NCBI RefSeq assembly: GCF_001509835.1
Contig: NZ_JXTJ01000006.1
Location: forward strand, 663,191 to 727,190
Direction of reading: 5' to 3'
DNA length: 64,000 nt
Origin: Allobosea sp. WAO
GTDB lineage: Bacteria; Pseudomonadota; Alphaproteobacteria; Rhizobiales; Beijerinckiaceae
How positions within the stretch are numbered: the first letter of the stretch is position 1; each line of letters starts with the position of its first letter. A program made the translations under genes and the position numbers. Shown one piece after another: positions 25,932 to 33,669 of this stretch. Below the pieces are notes generated by a model, which saw only the letters and a list, made by a program, of their open reading frames with translations, did not search any database and was not told the DNA's origin.

Positions 25932-26990
25932 ATGAAGATCTGCATCTACGGTGCCGGCGCGATCGGCGGCTATATGGGCGTGATGCTGAAGCGCGGCGGG
26001 CTCGATGTCTCGCTCGTGGCGCGCGGCGCGCATCTGGAGGCGATCAAGGCCAGGGGCCTGACCCTCGTCACCAAGACCGAGACGATCACCGAGCGGATGC
26101 CGGCAAGCCGGGATCCGCGCGATCTCGGCCTTCAGGACGTCGTGATCGTCGCGCTCAAGGCTCACCAGGCCTGGGAATCGGCGGAGGATCTGACGCCGCT
26201 GCTCGGTCCGGACACCGCCGTCGTTACCGCCCAGAACGGCGTGCCGTGGTGGTATTTCTACGGGCTCGACCGCCCCTATGCCGATCTGCGCCTGCGCAGC
26301 GTCGACCCCGGCGACCGGCAATGGAACGCGATCGGGCCGGAGCGCGTCATCGGCTGCACCGTCTACCCGGCGACCGAGATCACCGAGCCCGGCGTGGTCA
26401 GGCACATCTATGGCGATCAGTTCGGCCTCGGCGAGCCCAACCGCCAGGAAAGCGAGCGGCTGACGCGCTTCGCCGATGCGCTCGCCGCCGGTGGCATGAA
26501 GCCGAGGCTCTTCACTGATATCCGGGACGATATCTGGCTCAAGCTCTGGGGCAATCTTTGCTTCAACCCGATCTCGGCGCTGACCCACGCGACGCTCGAC
26601 ATCGTGGCGACCGATCCCGGCACGCGCTCGCTCGCCCGCAAGATGATGCTGGAGGGCAAGCAGATCGGCGAAAGGCTCGGCGCCCGCTTCCGTGTCGATG
26701 TTGAGCGCCGGATCGACGGCGCGGCCGGCGTCGGCGCCCATCGCACCTCCATGCTCCAGGATCTGGAGAAGGGGCGCCCGCTCGAGATCGATGCCCTGCT
26801 CGGTGCCGTGCAGGAGATGGGGCGCCTGGTCGAGATCCCGACGCCCTATATCGACGCCGTGCTCGGGCTGGTGCAGCAGGCGGCGAGCGTGAAGGGGCTC
26901 TATCCGACATTCCCGCCCGAGGCCTTCGGTGTGTCGACGGCCTCGCAGGAAATGCCGGCGATGCCGCAGCGCGAGCTGGCGGCGTCCTGA
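25932..26990 (+). CDS. PanE/ApbA-family reductase, candidate oxalyl-CoA reductase
   Basis: A 352-residue ketopantoate-reductase-family protein. It has the NADP Rossmann motif ICIYGAGAIGGYMGVML, the family segment VTAQNGVPWWYFYGL, and KLWGNLCFNPISALTHATLDIV, where the Lys/Asn are the usual catalytic residues, plus a C-terminal TSMLQDLEKGRPLEIDALLGAV helix. No pan genes lie nearby. In Methylobacterium extorquens a PanE homologue (PanE2) was shown to reduce oxalyl-CoA to glyoxylate. Here the gene sits in the gcl-hyi-glxR operon of an oxalate island, so it would supply glyoxylate to Gcl. Family is firm; oxalyl-CoA activity is inferred from context. Confidence 0.85.
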   Translation: MKICIYGAGAIGGYMGVMLKRGGLDVSLVARGAHLEAIKARGLTLVTKTETITERMPASRDPRDLGLQDVVIVALKAHQAWESAEDLTPLLGPDTAVVTAQNGVPWWYFYGLDRPYADLRLRSVDPGDRQWNAIGPERVIGCTVYPATEITEPGVVRHIYGDQFGLGEPNRQESERLTRFADALAAGGMKPRLFTDIRDDIWLKLWGNLCFNPISALTHATLDIVATDPGTRSLARKMMLEGKQIGERLGARFRVDVERRIDGAAGVGAHRTSMLQDLEKGRPLEIDALLGAVQEMGRLVEIPTPYIDAVLGLVQQAASVKGLYPTFPPEAFGVSTASQEMPAMPQRELAAS

Positions 26991-27001
26991 GGCGAGGGGA
27001 G

Positions 27002-27844
27002 ATGGAAGCGATGACGACGATCGCGGCAGTACGGCAGGCGGCGCAGGCAAGGCCCGGCATCGCGCCGGTGCAGTGGGTGCGCTTCGCGCATAGCGGGCGC
27101 GAGGGCTTCGGCCGGCTGGACGGGCAAGAGGTCGCCATCCACAGCGGCGACCTGTTCGCGGCCGCCCAGCCGACGGGCGAGACCGTGCCGCTCGCCGAAG
27201 TCGCGCTGCTGGCGCCGACCGTGCCGTCCAAGATCATCGCGCTCTGGAACAACTTCCACGCGCTCGCGGCCAAGCTGTCCAATCCCGTGCCGGCGGAGCC
27301 GCTTTATCTGATGAAGGCGCCGTCCTGCGTGGCGGCGCCGGGCGCGACGATCGCGCGGCCGCCATCCTATGCGGGCAAGGTGGTTTATGAGGGCGAGCTC
27401 GGCATCGTCATCGGCCGCCGCTGCAGCGCGGTCAGCCCACTGGAGGCCGGCGCCTTCATCTTCGGCTATACCTGCGTCAACGACGTCACGGCGCTCGACC
27501 TGATCGCCGCCGACCCGACCTTCTCGCAATGGGTACGGGCCAAGAGTTTCGATGGTTTCGGCCCCTTCGGGCCGGTGGTGACGAGCGGTCTCGACCCGCG
27601 CGAACTGACGGTCCGCACGCTGCTGAACGGCCAGGAGCGCCAGAACTACCCGGTCGCCGACATGATCTTCCAGCCGCACGAGCTGGTCAGCCGGCTCTCC
27701 CACGACATGACGCTGCTGCCGGGGGACCTGATCTGCTGCGGCACCTCGCTCGGCGTCGGCACCATGAAGGACCCGGTCAACCGGGTCGAGGTGGTGATCG
27801 ACGGCATTGGCACGCTGACCAACACCTTCGTGCAGGGCGGCTGA
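27002..27844 (+). CDS. Fumarylacetoacetate hydrolase (FAH) family protein
   Basis: A 280-residue FAH-fold protein. The N-terminal part (VQWVRFAHSGREGFGRLDGQEVAIH) precedes the catalytic domain with PSKIIALWNNFHA, metal-binding EGELGIVIG and FGYTCVNDVTALDL, then FDGFGPFGPVV and the C-terminal LLPGDLICCGTSLGVGTMKDPVN. Members hydrolyse C-C bonds in acylpyruvates or decarboxylate oxaloacetate-like acids. It is the last gene of the gcl operon (11-bp gap), so a substrate connected with glyoxylate, oxalate or hydroxypyruvate is expected, but I cannot name one. Confidence 0.85.
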   Translation: MEAMTTIAAVRQAAQARPGIAPVQWVRFAHSGREGFGRLDGQEVAIHSGDLFAAAQPTGETVPLAEVALLAPTVPSKIIALWNNFHALAAKLSNPVPAEPLYLMKAPSCVAAPGATIARPPSYAGKVVYEGELGIVIGRRCSAVSPLEAGAFIFGYTCVNDVTALDLIAADPTFSQWVRAKSFDGFGPFGPVVTSGLDPRELTVRTLLNGQERQNYPVADMIFQPHELVSRLSHDMTLLPGDLICCGTSLGVGTMKDPVNRVEVVIDGIGTLTNTFVQGG

Positions 27845-27866
27845 CCGACGATTCCCATATCTTGCC

Positions 27867-27910
27867 GCGTTTTCTTCGCGCGAACCGGCGTCCACTTCGC
27901 GCGAAAACGC
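27867..27910. repeat. Intergenic palindromic repeat / bidirectional terminator
   Basis: GCGTTTTC and GAAAACGC form the outer arms and two copies of TTCGCGCGAA the inner part, separated by a CCGGCGTCCAC core. I recognise this layout (GCGTTTTC...CGAACCGG..TCCACTTCG...GAAAACGC) as a dispersed intergenic repeat common in Hyphomicrobiales. Between the convergent fah and gntR genes it may end both transcripts. Confidence 0.65.
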
Positions 27911-27912
27911 AC

Positions 27913-28638
27913 TTAGTCGAAGATGTCGGCGTGCTGGTCGACGAAGGCCGCAAGGCCCAGCGTGTGCTCGCGCGACAGGCGTTCGGCGAGAGCGACGTCG
28001 CGCTGTTCGAGCGCCTCGATGATCTGCAGATGGTCGACGATGGAGCGGCTGGCGCGGTCTTCGCGCCCGATCGTCATCTGGCGGATGCCGCGCACATGCA
28101 GCAGCAGATTGTCGGTCATCTCGACGAGAAGCTGCGACTTGCTGAGGCCGATCAGGGTCTGGTGGAAGACGATGTTGGCCGAGGAGTACTCGCCGACATG
28201 GTCGGACGGCCTGTGTGCCTCGTCGAACGCCTTGAACAGTGTGCGGAGCTTCGCGATCTCGGCATCGCTGGCCCGCTCCACGGCGAGGCGCGCGGCCATG
28301 CTCTCCAGCGCCGCCCAGGCCTGGATCATCTCGACGATCTCGTTCTTGGTCTTCTTCAGGACCATGATGCCGCGCCGCGGCATCGACTTCACCAGCCCTT
28401 CCTGCTCCAGCATGGCCACGGCCTCGCGCACCGGTGTGCGGCTGACGCCGAGCTGCTCGGAGAGCTGGCGCTCGTCGATCCAGGTCGGCTCGGGCGAGGC
28501 GTAGATGTCCATGTTGATGATCGCCTGCTTCAGCGCCGTGTAGACCTTGGTCTTGAAGGTCTCCTCGGGCGCGAAGCGCTTGAGCGCGAGGCCCTGCGTC
28601 GCGGCGGCGAGATTGGTGTTTGCGCTGGGGGCTTTCAC
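27913..28638 (-). CDS. GntR-family (FadR/FCD) regulator of the oxalate island
   Basis: A 241-residue GntR/FCD protein: winged HTH KVYTALKQAIINMD ... LSEQLGVSRTPVREAVAMLEQEGLV, then PRRGIMVLKKTKNEIVEMIQAWAALESMAARLA and the FCD domain with ANIVFHQTLIGLSKSQLL and SIVDHLQIIEALEQRD. The GTG at 28638 follows AGGAG at good spacing and is preferred. It is a close paralogue of the GntR protein at 41.5 kb, sharing whole blocks such as WAALESMAARLA and SIVDH-IIEALE. It is the last gene of the minus-strand acs-sucC-sucD-gntR run headed by operator site C, so autoregulation is likely. Confidence 0.88.
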   Translation of the reverse strand: MKAPSANTNLAAATQGLALKRFAPEETFKTKVYTALKQAIINMDIYASPEPTWIDERQLSEQLGVSRTPVREAVAMLEQEGLVKSMPRRGIMVLKKTKNEIVEMIQAWAALESMAARLAVERASDAEIAKLRTLFKAFDEAHRPSDHVGEYSSANIVFHQTLIGLSKSQLLVEMTDNLLLHVRGIRQMTIGREDRASRSIVDHLQIIEALEQRDVALAERLSREHTLGLAAFVDQHADIFD

Positions 28639-28842
28639 GGTCGCGGCTCCTGCATCGCTGCAGCGCATAACGCCGTGGGCGCGCCACGTCCATGCAGGAG
28701 GTGAGGTTGGCTGCCGCTGCGGCAGTCAAAAATGAGGCCCGCACCTGAGTGGACACGGGCTCTCAGTCAGGAGGAGGCCGGATCCGCCGGCTGCCCGACG
28801 GCTGTGACGGTTTGCCTTGACTGCGGTGAAGGCCGTCGAGAG

Positions 28843-29772
28843 TCAGAAGGACCACTCGATCTCGGCGCAGCGCTTCTTGACGCCGACCTCGCCGTTGAGC
28901 AGCTCCACCAGCGTCTTGCCGAGCCGTGCCGGCGAGGGCGAGACCCGGATGCCGGCGGCTTCCATGGCGGCGATCTTGTCTTCCGCGCCGCCCTTGCCGC
29001 CGGAGATGATCGCGCCGGCATGGCCCATGCGGCGGCCCGGAGGCGCCGTGCGGCCGGCGATGAAGCCGACCATCGGCTTGGATCGCCCGCGCTTGGCTTC
29101 GTCCCTGATGAACTGGGCCGCGTCCTCCTCGGCCGAGCCGCCGATCTCGCCGATCATGATGATCGTCTCGGTCGCGGGATCGGCGAGGAACATTTCGAGC
29201 ATGTCGATGAACTCGGTGCCCTTGACCGGGTCGCCGCCGATGCCGACGGCCGTGGTCTGGCCGAGCCCCTCGCACGAGGTCTGGAACACCGCCTCATAGG
29301 TCAGCGTGCCCGAGCGCGAGACGATGCCGACCGAGCCGGGCTTGAAGATGTTCGCCGGCATGATGCCGATCTTGCTTTGGCCGGCGGTGACGACGCCCGG
29401 GCAGTTCGGCCCGATCAGCCGCGACTTCGAGCCGCTCAGCATGCGCTTGACCTTGATCATGTCGATCACCGGGATGCCCTCGGTGATGCAGACGATCAGC
29501 GGCACCTCTGCGTCGATCGCCTCGCAGATCGCGTCGGCCGCGCCCGGCGGCGGCACATAGATGACGGACGCCGTCGCGTCCGTCCTGGCCCTGGCTTCCG
29601 CCACAGTGTTGAAGACCGGCAGGCCGAGATGGTTCTGGCCGCCTTTTCCGGGGGCGACGCCACCCACCATCTTGGTGCCGTAGGCCATCGCCTGCTCGGA
29701 GTGGAAGGTGCCGTTCTTGCCGGTGAAGCCCTGGCAGATGACCTTGGTGTTCTTGTCGATCAGGATGGACAT
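28843..29772 (-). CDS. Succinyl-CoA/malate-CoA ligase alpha subunit (SucD-like)
   Basis: A 309-residue alpha subunit close to canonical Suc[73 protein letters not shown] and the phosphohistidine loop [15 protein letters not shown]-terminal extension ([16 protein letters not shown]) goes beyond the usual SucD end. It follows the beta gene by 12 bp. The pair is not with mdh or sucAB, where the housekeeping copy usually sits in this group, but in an oxalate island. A dedicated role, possibly CoA activation of a dicarboxylate, is more likely than the TCA cycle, though that cannot be excluded. Confidence 0.87.
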   Translation of the reverse strand: MSILIDKNTKVICQGFTGKNGTFHSEQAMAYGTKMVGGVAPGKGGQNHLGLPVFNTVAEARARTDATASVIYVPPPGAADAICEAIDAEVPLIVCITEGIPVIDMIKVKRMLSGSKSRLIGPNCPGVVTAGQSKIGIMPANIFKPGSVGIVSRSGTLTYEAVFQTSCEGLGQTTAVGIGGDPVKGTEFIDMLEMFLADPATETIIMIGEIGGSAEEDAAQFIRDEAKRGRSKPMVGFIAGRTAPPGRRMGHAGAIISGGKGGAEDKIAAMEAAGIRVSPSPARLGKTLVELLNGEVGVKKRCAEIEWSF

Positions 29773-29784
29773 GCTTGTTCCCCC

Positions 29785-30981
29785 TCACGCCTTGCGCACG
29801 GCGGCGACGATCTTCTGGGCGGCATCGTCGAGGTCGTCGGCCGGAATGACGTTGAGGCCGGAGGAGCGGATGATCGCCTTGCCTTCCTCGACATTCGTTC
29901 CCTCCAGCCGCACGACCAGGGGCACTTCGAGCCCGACCGTCTTCACCGCCGCGATCACGCCGCGGGCGATGACGTCGCATTTCATGATGCCGCCGAAGAT
30001 GTTGACCAGGATGCCCTTCACATTGGGATCGGCGGTGATGATCTTGAAGGCCGCCGTGACCTTCTCTTCCGAGGCGCCGCCGCCGACATCCAGGAAGTTC
30101 GCCGGGCTCTCGCCGTAGAGCTGGATGATGTCGAGCGTCGCCATGGCGAGGCCGGCGCCGTTGACCATGCAGCCGATCGTGCCGTCGAGCGCGATATAGG
30201 CGAGGTCATACTTCGACGCCTCGATCTCCTTGGCGTCCTCCTCGGTCTCGTCACGCAGGTTGTAGACGTCCGGGTGGCGGTAGAGCGCGTTGTCGTCGAA
30301 GGAGATCTTGGCATCGAGGCAGCGCAGCTTGCCGTCCTTGGTGACGATCAGCGGGTTGATCTCGAGCATCGCCATGTCCTTGGCGATGAAGGCCGCATAG
30401 AGCTTCGCCGTCAGATCCTCGGCCTGCTTGGCGAGATCGCCGGAAAGGCCGAGCGCCTCGGCGACGGTGCGGCCGTGCAGCGGCATGATGCCGGAGGCCG
30501 GGTCGACCGAGAAAGTCTTGATCTTCTCGGGCGTGTCGTGGGCGACCGCCTCGATATCCATGCCGCCCTCGGTCGAGACGACGAAGGAGACGCGCGAGGT
30601 CTCGCGGTCGACCAGCATGGAGAGGTAGAATTCGCGGTCGATCTGCGAGCCGTCTTCGATATAGAGCCGGTTGACCTGCTTGCCGGCCGGGCCGGTCTGC
30701 ACCGTCACCAGCGTGTTGCCGAGCATCTGCTGGACGAAGGTCTTCGCTTCCTCGATCGACTTCGCCAGGCGCACGCCGCCCTTTTCGCCGGCTTCCGGCT
30801 CCTTGAAACTGCCCTTGCCGCGGCCGCCGGCATGGATCTGGGACTTCACCACCCAGACCGGCCCGCGCAGGCGCTTCGCAGCCGTCTCGGCATCCTCGGC
30901 CGAGAGCACCGGGAAGCCGTCCGGGACGGGTACGCCGAATTCCCTCAGTAACCCCTTCGCCTGGTATTCATGGATGTTCAT
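29785..30981 (-). CDS. Succinyl-CoA/malate-CoA ligase beta subunit (SucC-like)
   Basis: A 398-residue beta subunit, the normal SucC length. It has an N-terminal ATP-grasp ([49 protein letters not shown]) and a C-terminal CoA-ligase domain with intact [11 protein letters not shown] and [16 protein letters not shown]. The ATG at 30981 is chosen because it begins the conserved MNIHEYQAK; the 22 codons upstream do not match the family. It is much closer to canonical SucC than the 18.7-kb paralogue. Expected reaction: NTP + dicarboxylate + CoA to acyl-CoA + NDP + Pi. Confidence 0.87.
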   Translation of the reverse strand: MNIHEYQAKGLLREFGVPVPDGFPVLSAEDAETAAKRLRGPVWVVKSQIHAGGRGKGSFKEPEAGEKGGVRLAKSIEEAKTFVQQMLGNTLVTVQTGPAGKQVNRLYIEDGSQIDREFYLSMLVDRETSRVSFVVSTEGGMDIEAVAHDTPEKIKTFSVDPASGIMPLHGRTVAEALGLSGDLAKQAEDLTAKLYAAFIAKDMAMLEINPLIVTKDGKLRCLDAKISFDDNALYRHPDVYNLRDETEEDAKEIEASKYDLAYIALDGTIGCMVNGAGLAMATLDIIQLYGESPANFLDVGGGASEEKVTAAFKIITADPNVKGILVNIFGGIMKCDVIARGVIAAVKTVGLEVPLVVRLEGTNVEEGKAIIRSSGLNVIPADDLDDAAQKIVAAVRKA

Positions 30982-31069
30982 CGCGATCTCTCTCGAATGT
31001 CGGGGAGAGCGACCGGGCCTTTCCGAGGCGCCGGCCATTCGGAACACAAGCCTTGAACGTTGTATGGGG

Positions 31070-31101
31070 CGCCGCTCCCCTCCAGCGGGAAGGGAGCGGC
31101 G
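31070..31101. terminator. Hairpin between acs and sucC
   Basis: A 10-bp G+C stem (CGCCGCTCCC / GGGAGCGGCG) with a 12-nt loop lies in the 186-bp gap between the fused ligase gene and sucC. No T-run follows, so it could be an attenuator or processing site inside a single transcript. Confidence 0.4.
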
Positions 31102-31167
31102 GTCACGCGGAGCGTGCGGCCGGCGGCGGACGGAGTCCGGGCGTCGGCGGAAGCGGGAGCCTGGCGC

Positions 31168-33345
31168 TCAGCCCTTGATCAGGCCGGCGGCGCGCGCCCA
31201 CTTGTACTTGGCGCCGAGCACTTCGACCGGCGTTTCCGTGGTGTACGGATAGGCCACGATGCCATGGTCGTAGAGCTTCTCGCAGGCCTTCTCGACCTCG
31301 ACGTCACCGACCAGCGAGGCGACGATCGGCTTGTCGATGCCTTTGGCGCGCGCCTCGGTGACGACCTCGATCATCTTGTCGGCGAAGACCAGCGGCGGGG
31401 TCACGATCGTGTGCCAGTAGCCGAGGATCAGCGCGTGGATGCGCTCGTCGTTGAGGCCGAGCCGGACAGTGTTCTGGTAGGTCAGCGGCGGCTCGCCGCC
31501 GGTGATGTCGACCGGGTTGCCGGCCGCGCCGAAGGGCGGGATGAACTTGCGGAAGGCTGCGTCGAGATCGTCCGGCATCTTCATCAGCGTCAGGCCGTTG
31601 TCGAAGCAGGCGTCCGAGAGCAGCACGCCGGAGCCGCCGGCGCCGGTGATGATCAGGACGTTCTCGCCCTTCGGCGCCGGCAGGACCTGCACGCCGCGCG
31701 CATATTCGAGCATGCCGCGCAGCGAGGGCGCGCGGATGACGCCGGACGCCTTGAGGATGTCGTCATAGATCTTGTCGTTGCCGGCGAGCGCGCCGGTATG
31801 GGACGCGGCGGCCTTAGCGCCATAGGCGGTGCGGCCCGCCTTCAGCACGATCACCGGCTTCTTCTTGGAGACGCGCTCGGCGACTTCGGAGAAGGCGCGG
31901 CCATCCTTCAGGTCCTCGCAGTGCATCGCGATGACCGAGGTGTTCGGGTCCTGCTCGAAGAAGGTCAGGAGATCGTCCTCGTCGAGGTCCGACTTGTTGC
32001 CGAGGCCGACGATCGAGGAGACGCCCATCTTGGTCGAGCGGGCGAAACCGATGATCGACATACCGACGCCTCCGGACTGCGAGGACAGGGCCGCCTTGCC
32101 CTTGACGTCGAAGGCCGTGCAGAAGGTCGCGCAGAGGTTCTCCGGCGTATAGTAGAAGCCGTAGATGTTCGGCCCCATGATCCGGACATTGTGCTTGCGG
32201 GCCGTCGCCAGCAGCTCTTCCTGCAGCTCGGGCTCGCCGGATTCCGCAAAGCCGGAGGGGATCATCACCGCGCCGGGCACGCCCTTGCGGCCGACTTCGT
32301 CCATGGCGCCGTTGCAGAGCTTCGCCGGCACGGCGAAGACCGCGACGTCGACCACCCCGTCATAGTCGAGGATCGACTTGTAGGCCTTGATGCCTTCGAT
32401 CGTGTCGGCCTTCGGGTGCACCGGAACGATGGTGCCCTTGTAGCCGCCATTGATCAGGTTCTTCATCACCGAATTGCCGATCTTGCCGGCTTCGTTGGAA
32501 GCACCGATCACCGCCACGGCCTTCGGATGGAAGATGCGGTTCATCGCCGTGACGATGGCGTCCTGGTCCGGGCGGAAGCGCTCCTTGCGCGCCTCGAAAT
32601 TGCAGACGATGCGGGCATCGACCGCGGTCGCGCCGGATTTCGTCGCGAAGACGGGATTGAGGTCGAGTTCCTCGATCTCCGGGAAATCGTCGAGCAGCGC
32701 CGAGACCTGGACGAGGATGGCGGCGAGGGCATTGCGGTCGACCGGATCGCCGCCGCGCACGCCGTCGAGCATTTCCTTGGCCTTGATCGAGCCGATCATG
32801 TCGAGCGCCTGCGCCTCGTTGACCGGCGCCAGGCGGAAGGTCAGGTCTTTCAGCACCTCGACGAGGATGCCACCAAGACCGAACGCCACGAGCTTGCCGA
32901 AGGAGGGGTCGGTGATCGCGCCGACCAGCGTCTCGGTTGCGCCCGAGGGCAGCATTTGCTGGACCTGGATGCCCTCGATCTTGGCGTCGGCCTTGTACTT
33001 CTTCGCATTGGCCAGGATCGTGTCATGGGCGGAGCGGGCTTCGGCGTCGCTCTTGACGCCGACGATCACGCCGCCGGCATCGGTCTTGTGCAGGATGTCG
33101 GCGGACACGATCTTCATCACGACCGGGTAGCCCATGCCGCTCGCGAGCTTGACGGCGTCGTCGGCCGATTTGGCGAGGCCTTCCTTGGGCAGCGGGATAT
33201 CGTAGGCGTCGCAGACGAGCTTGGCCTCGGGGGCGGTCAGGCCGGTGCGGCCATCCGCCTTGACCCCGTCCAGGACCTTGCGGACGGTCGCCTGGTCTCC
33301 TGCTGTTTCACCGGGTTTGATCTTGAGGGCAGCCTGCGTCGCCAT
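31168..33345 (-). CDS. NDP-forming acyl-CoA synthetase, fused ACD type
   Basis: A 725-residue acetate-CoA ligase (ADP-forming) family protein with domains in beta-alpha order. The N-terminal ATP-grasp (YDIPLPKEGLAKSADDAV, MGYPVVMKIVSADILHKTDAGGVIVGV, ELDLNPVFA) is followed by a CoA-binding domain (IFHPKAVAVIGASNEAGKIGNSVMKNL) and the succinyl-CoA-ligase-like domain with KAGRTAYGAKAAASHTGALAG, whose His is the likely phosphohistidine. It lies upstream of sucCD on the same strand and divergent from fdh with operator site C in front. Related proteins often sit in oxalate gene clusters. Candidate oxalate-CoA ligase or formyl/acyl-CoA recycling enzyme; substrate unproven. Confidence 0.86.
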   Translation of the reverse strand: MATQAALKIKPGETAGDQATVRKVLDGVKADGRTGLTAPEAKLVCDAYDIPLPKEGLAKSADDAVKLASGMGYPVVMKIVSADILHKTDAGGVIVGVKSDAEARSAHDTILANAKKYKADAKIEGIQVQQMLPSGATETLVGAITDPSFGKLVAFGLGGILVEVLKDLTFRLAPVNEAQALDMIGSIKAKEMLDGVRGGDPVDRNALAAILVQVSALLDDFPEIEELDLNPVFATKSGATAVDARIVCNFEARKERFRPDQDAIVTAMNRIFHPKAVAVIGASNEAGKIGNSVMKNLINGGYKGTIVPVHPKADTIEGIKAYKSILDYDGVVDVAVFAVPAKLCNGAMDEVGRKGVPGAVMIPSGFAESGEPELQEELLATARKHNVRIMGPNIYGFYYTPENLCATFCTAFDVKGKAALSSQSGGVGMSIIGFARSTKMGVSSIVGLGNKSDLDEDDLLTFFEQDPNTSVIAMHCEDLKDGRAFSEVAERVSKKKPVIVLKAGRTAYGAKAAASHTGALAGNDKIYDDILKASGVIRAPSLRGMLEYARGVQVLPAPKGENVLIITGAGGSGVLLSDACFDNGLTLMKMPDDLDAAFRKFIPPFGAAGNPVDITGGEPPLTYQNTVRLGLNDERIHALILGYWHTIVTPPLVFADKMIEVVTEARAKGIDKPIVASLVGDVEVEKACEKLYDHGIVAYPYTTETPVEVLGAKYKWARAAGLIKG

Positions 33346-33433
33346 GATGCACTTCCTCCCTTGGAATCTTCTTTTGCCGATCCTCGTCGGGCTGCCCGTT
33401 TTTCGGTGCGTCCGCCTGGTTCGGGATCTTGAT

Positions 33434-33450
33434 TGGTATTTGGCATGCCA
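33434..33450. promoter_or_regulatory. Operator site C before the acs operon
   Basis: TGGTAT-TTGGC-ATGCCA matches the island consensus with one mismatch and contains the 10-bp palindrome TGGCATGCCA. It lies 89 bp upstream of the acs ATG in the 324-bp divergent gap shared with fdh. Confidence 0.7.
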
Positions 33451-33540
33451 ATTCGCGTCGCTGTCAAGAGGGGATCGGCGACCGGAATCCGTGAGACGAG
33501 GAGGTGAGCGTGGATGCTTCCTGGGAAGCGATTTCTAATC

Positions 33541-33557
33541 TGGCATTATGCATGCCA
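33541..33557. promoter_or_regulatory. Operator site D before the formate dehydrogenase genes
   Basis: TGGCAT-TATGC-ATGCCA is a perfect consensus match with flanking C and G extending the palindrome. It lies 112 bp before the fdh beta ATG, about 90 bp from site C in the same divergent region. Confidence 0.75.
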
Positions 33558-33669
33558 GAGGTTGGCACCTTAGAATCTTTCAGATAACCTCGTGCTTTGC
33601 TGCAAGTGCCGGGACAACGGCACGGGGCAAAACGGGGCCCTGGTGCCCGGTGGGAGGACGGTTCGGCCG

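Noticed and set aside
25932..26990. True pantothenate-pathway PanE
   Set aside because: Context is entirely glyoxylate/oxalate metabolism; the symbol panE was withheld although the fold is the same.
28732..30951. 739-codon plus-strand open frame
   Set aside because: It runs antisense to the sucD and sucC genes, is rich in Arg/Asp/His from G+C third positions of the other strand, and has no recognisable domain.
29785..30981. Housekeeping TCA-cycle sucC
   Set aside because: Not excluded, but mdh and sucAB are absent and the gene follows an island operon, so I did not assign the symbol sucC.
31060..33432. 790-codon plus-strand open frame
   Set aside because: Mirror of the fused acyl-CoA ligase gene; no ribosome-binding site or domain.
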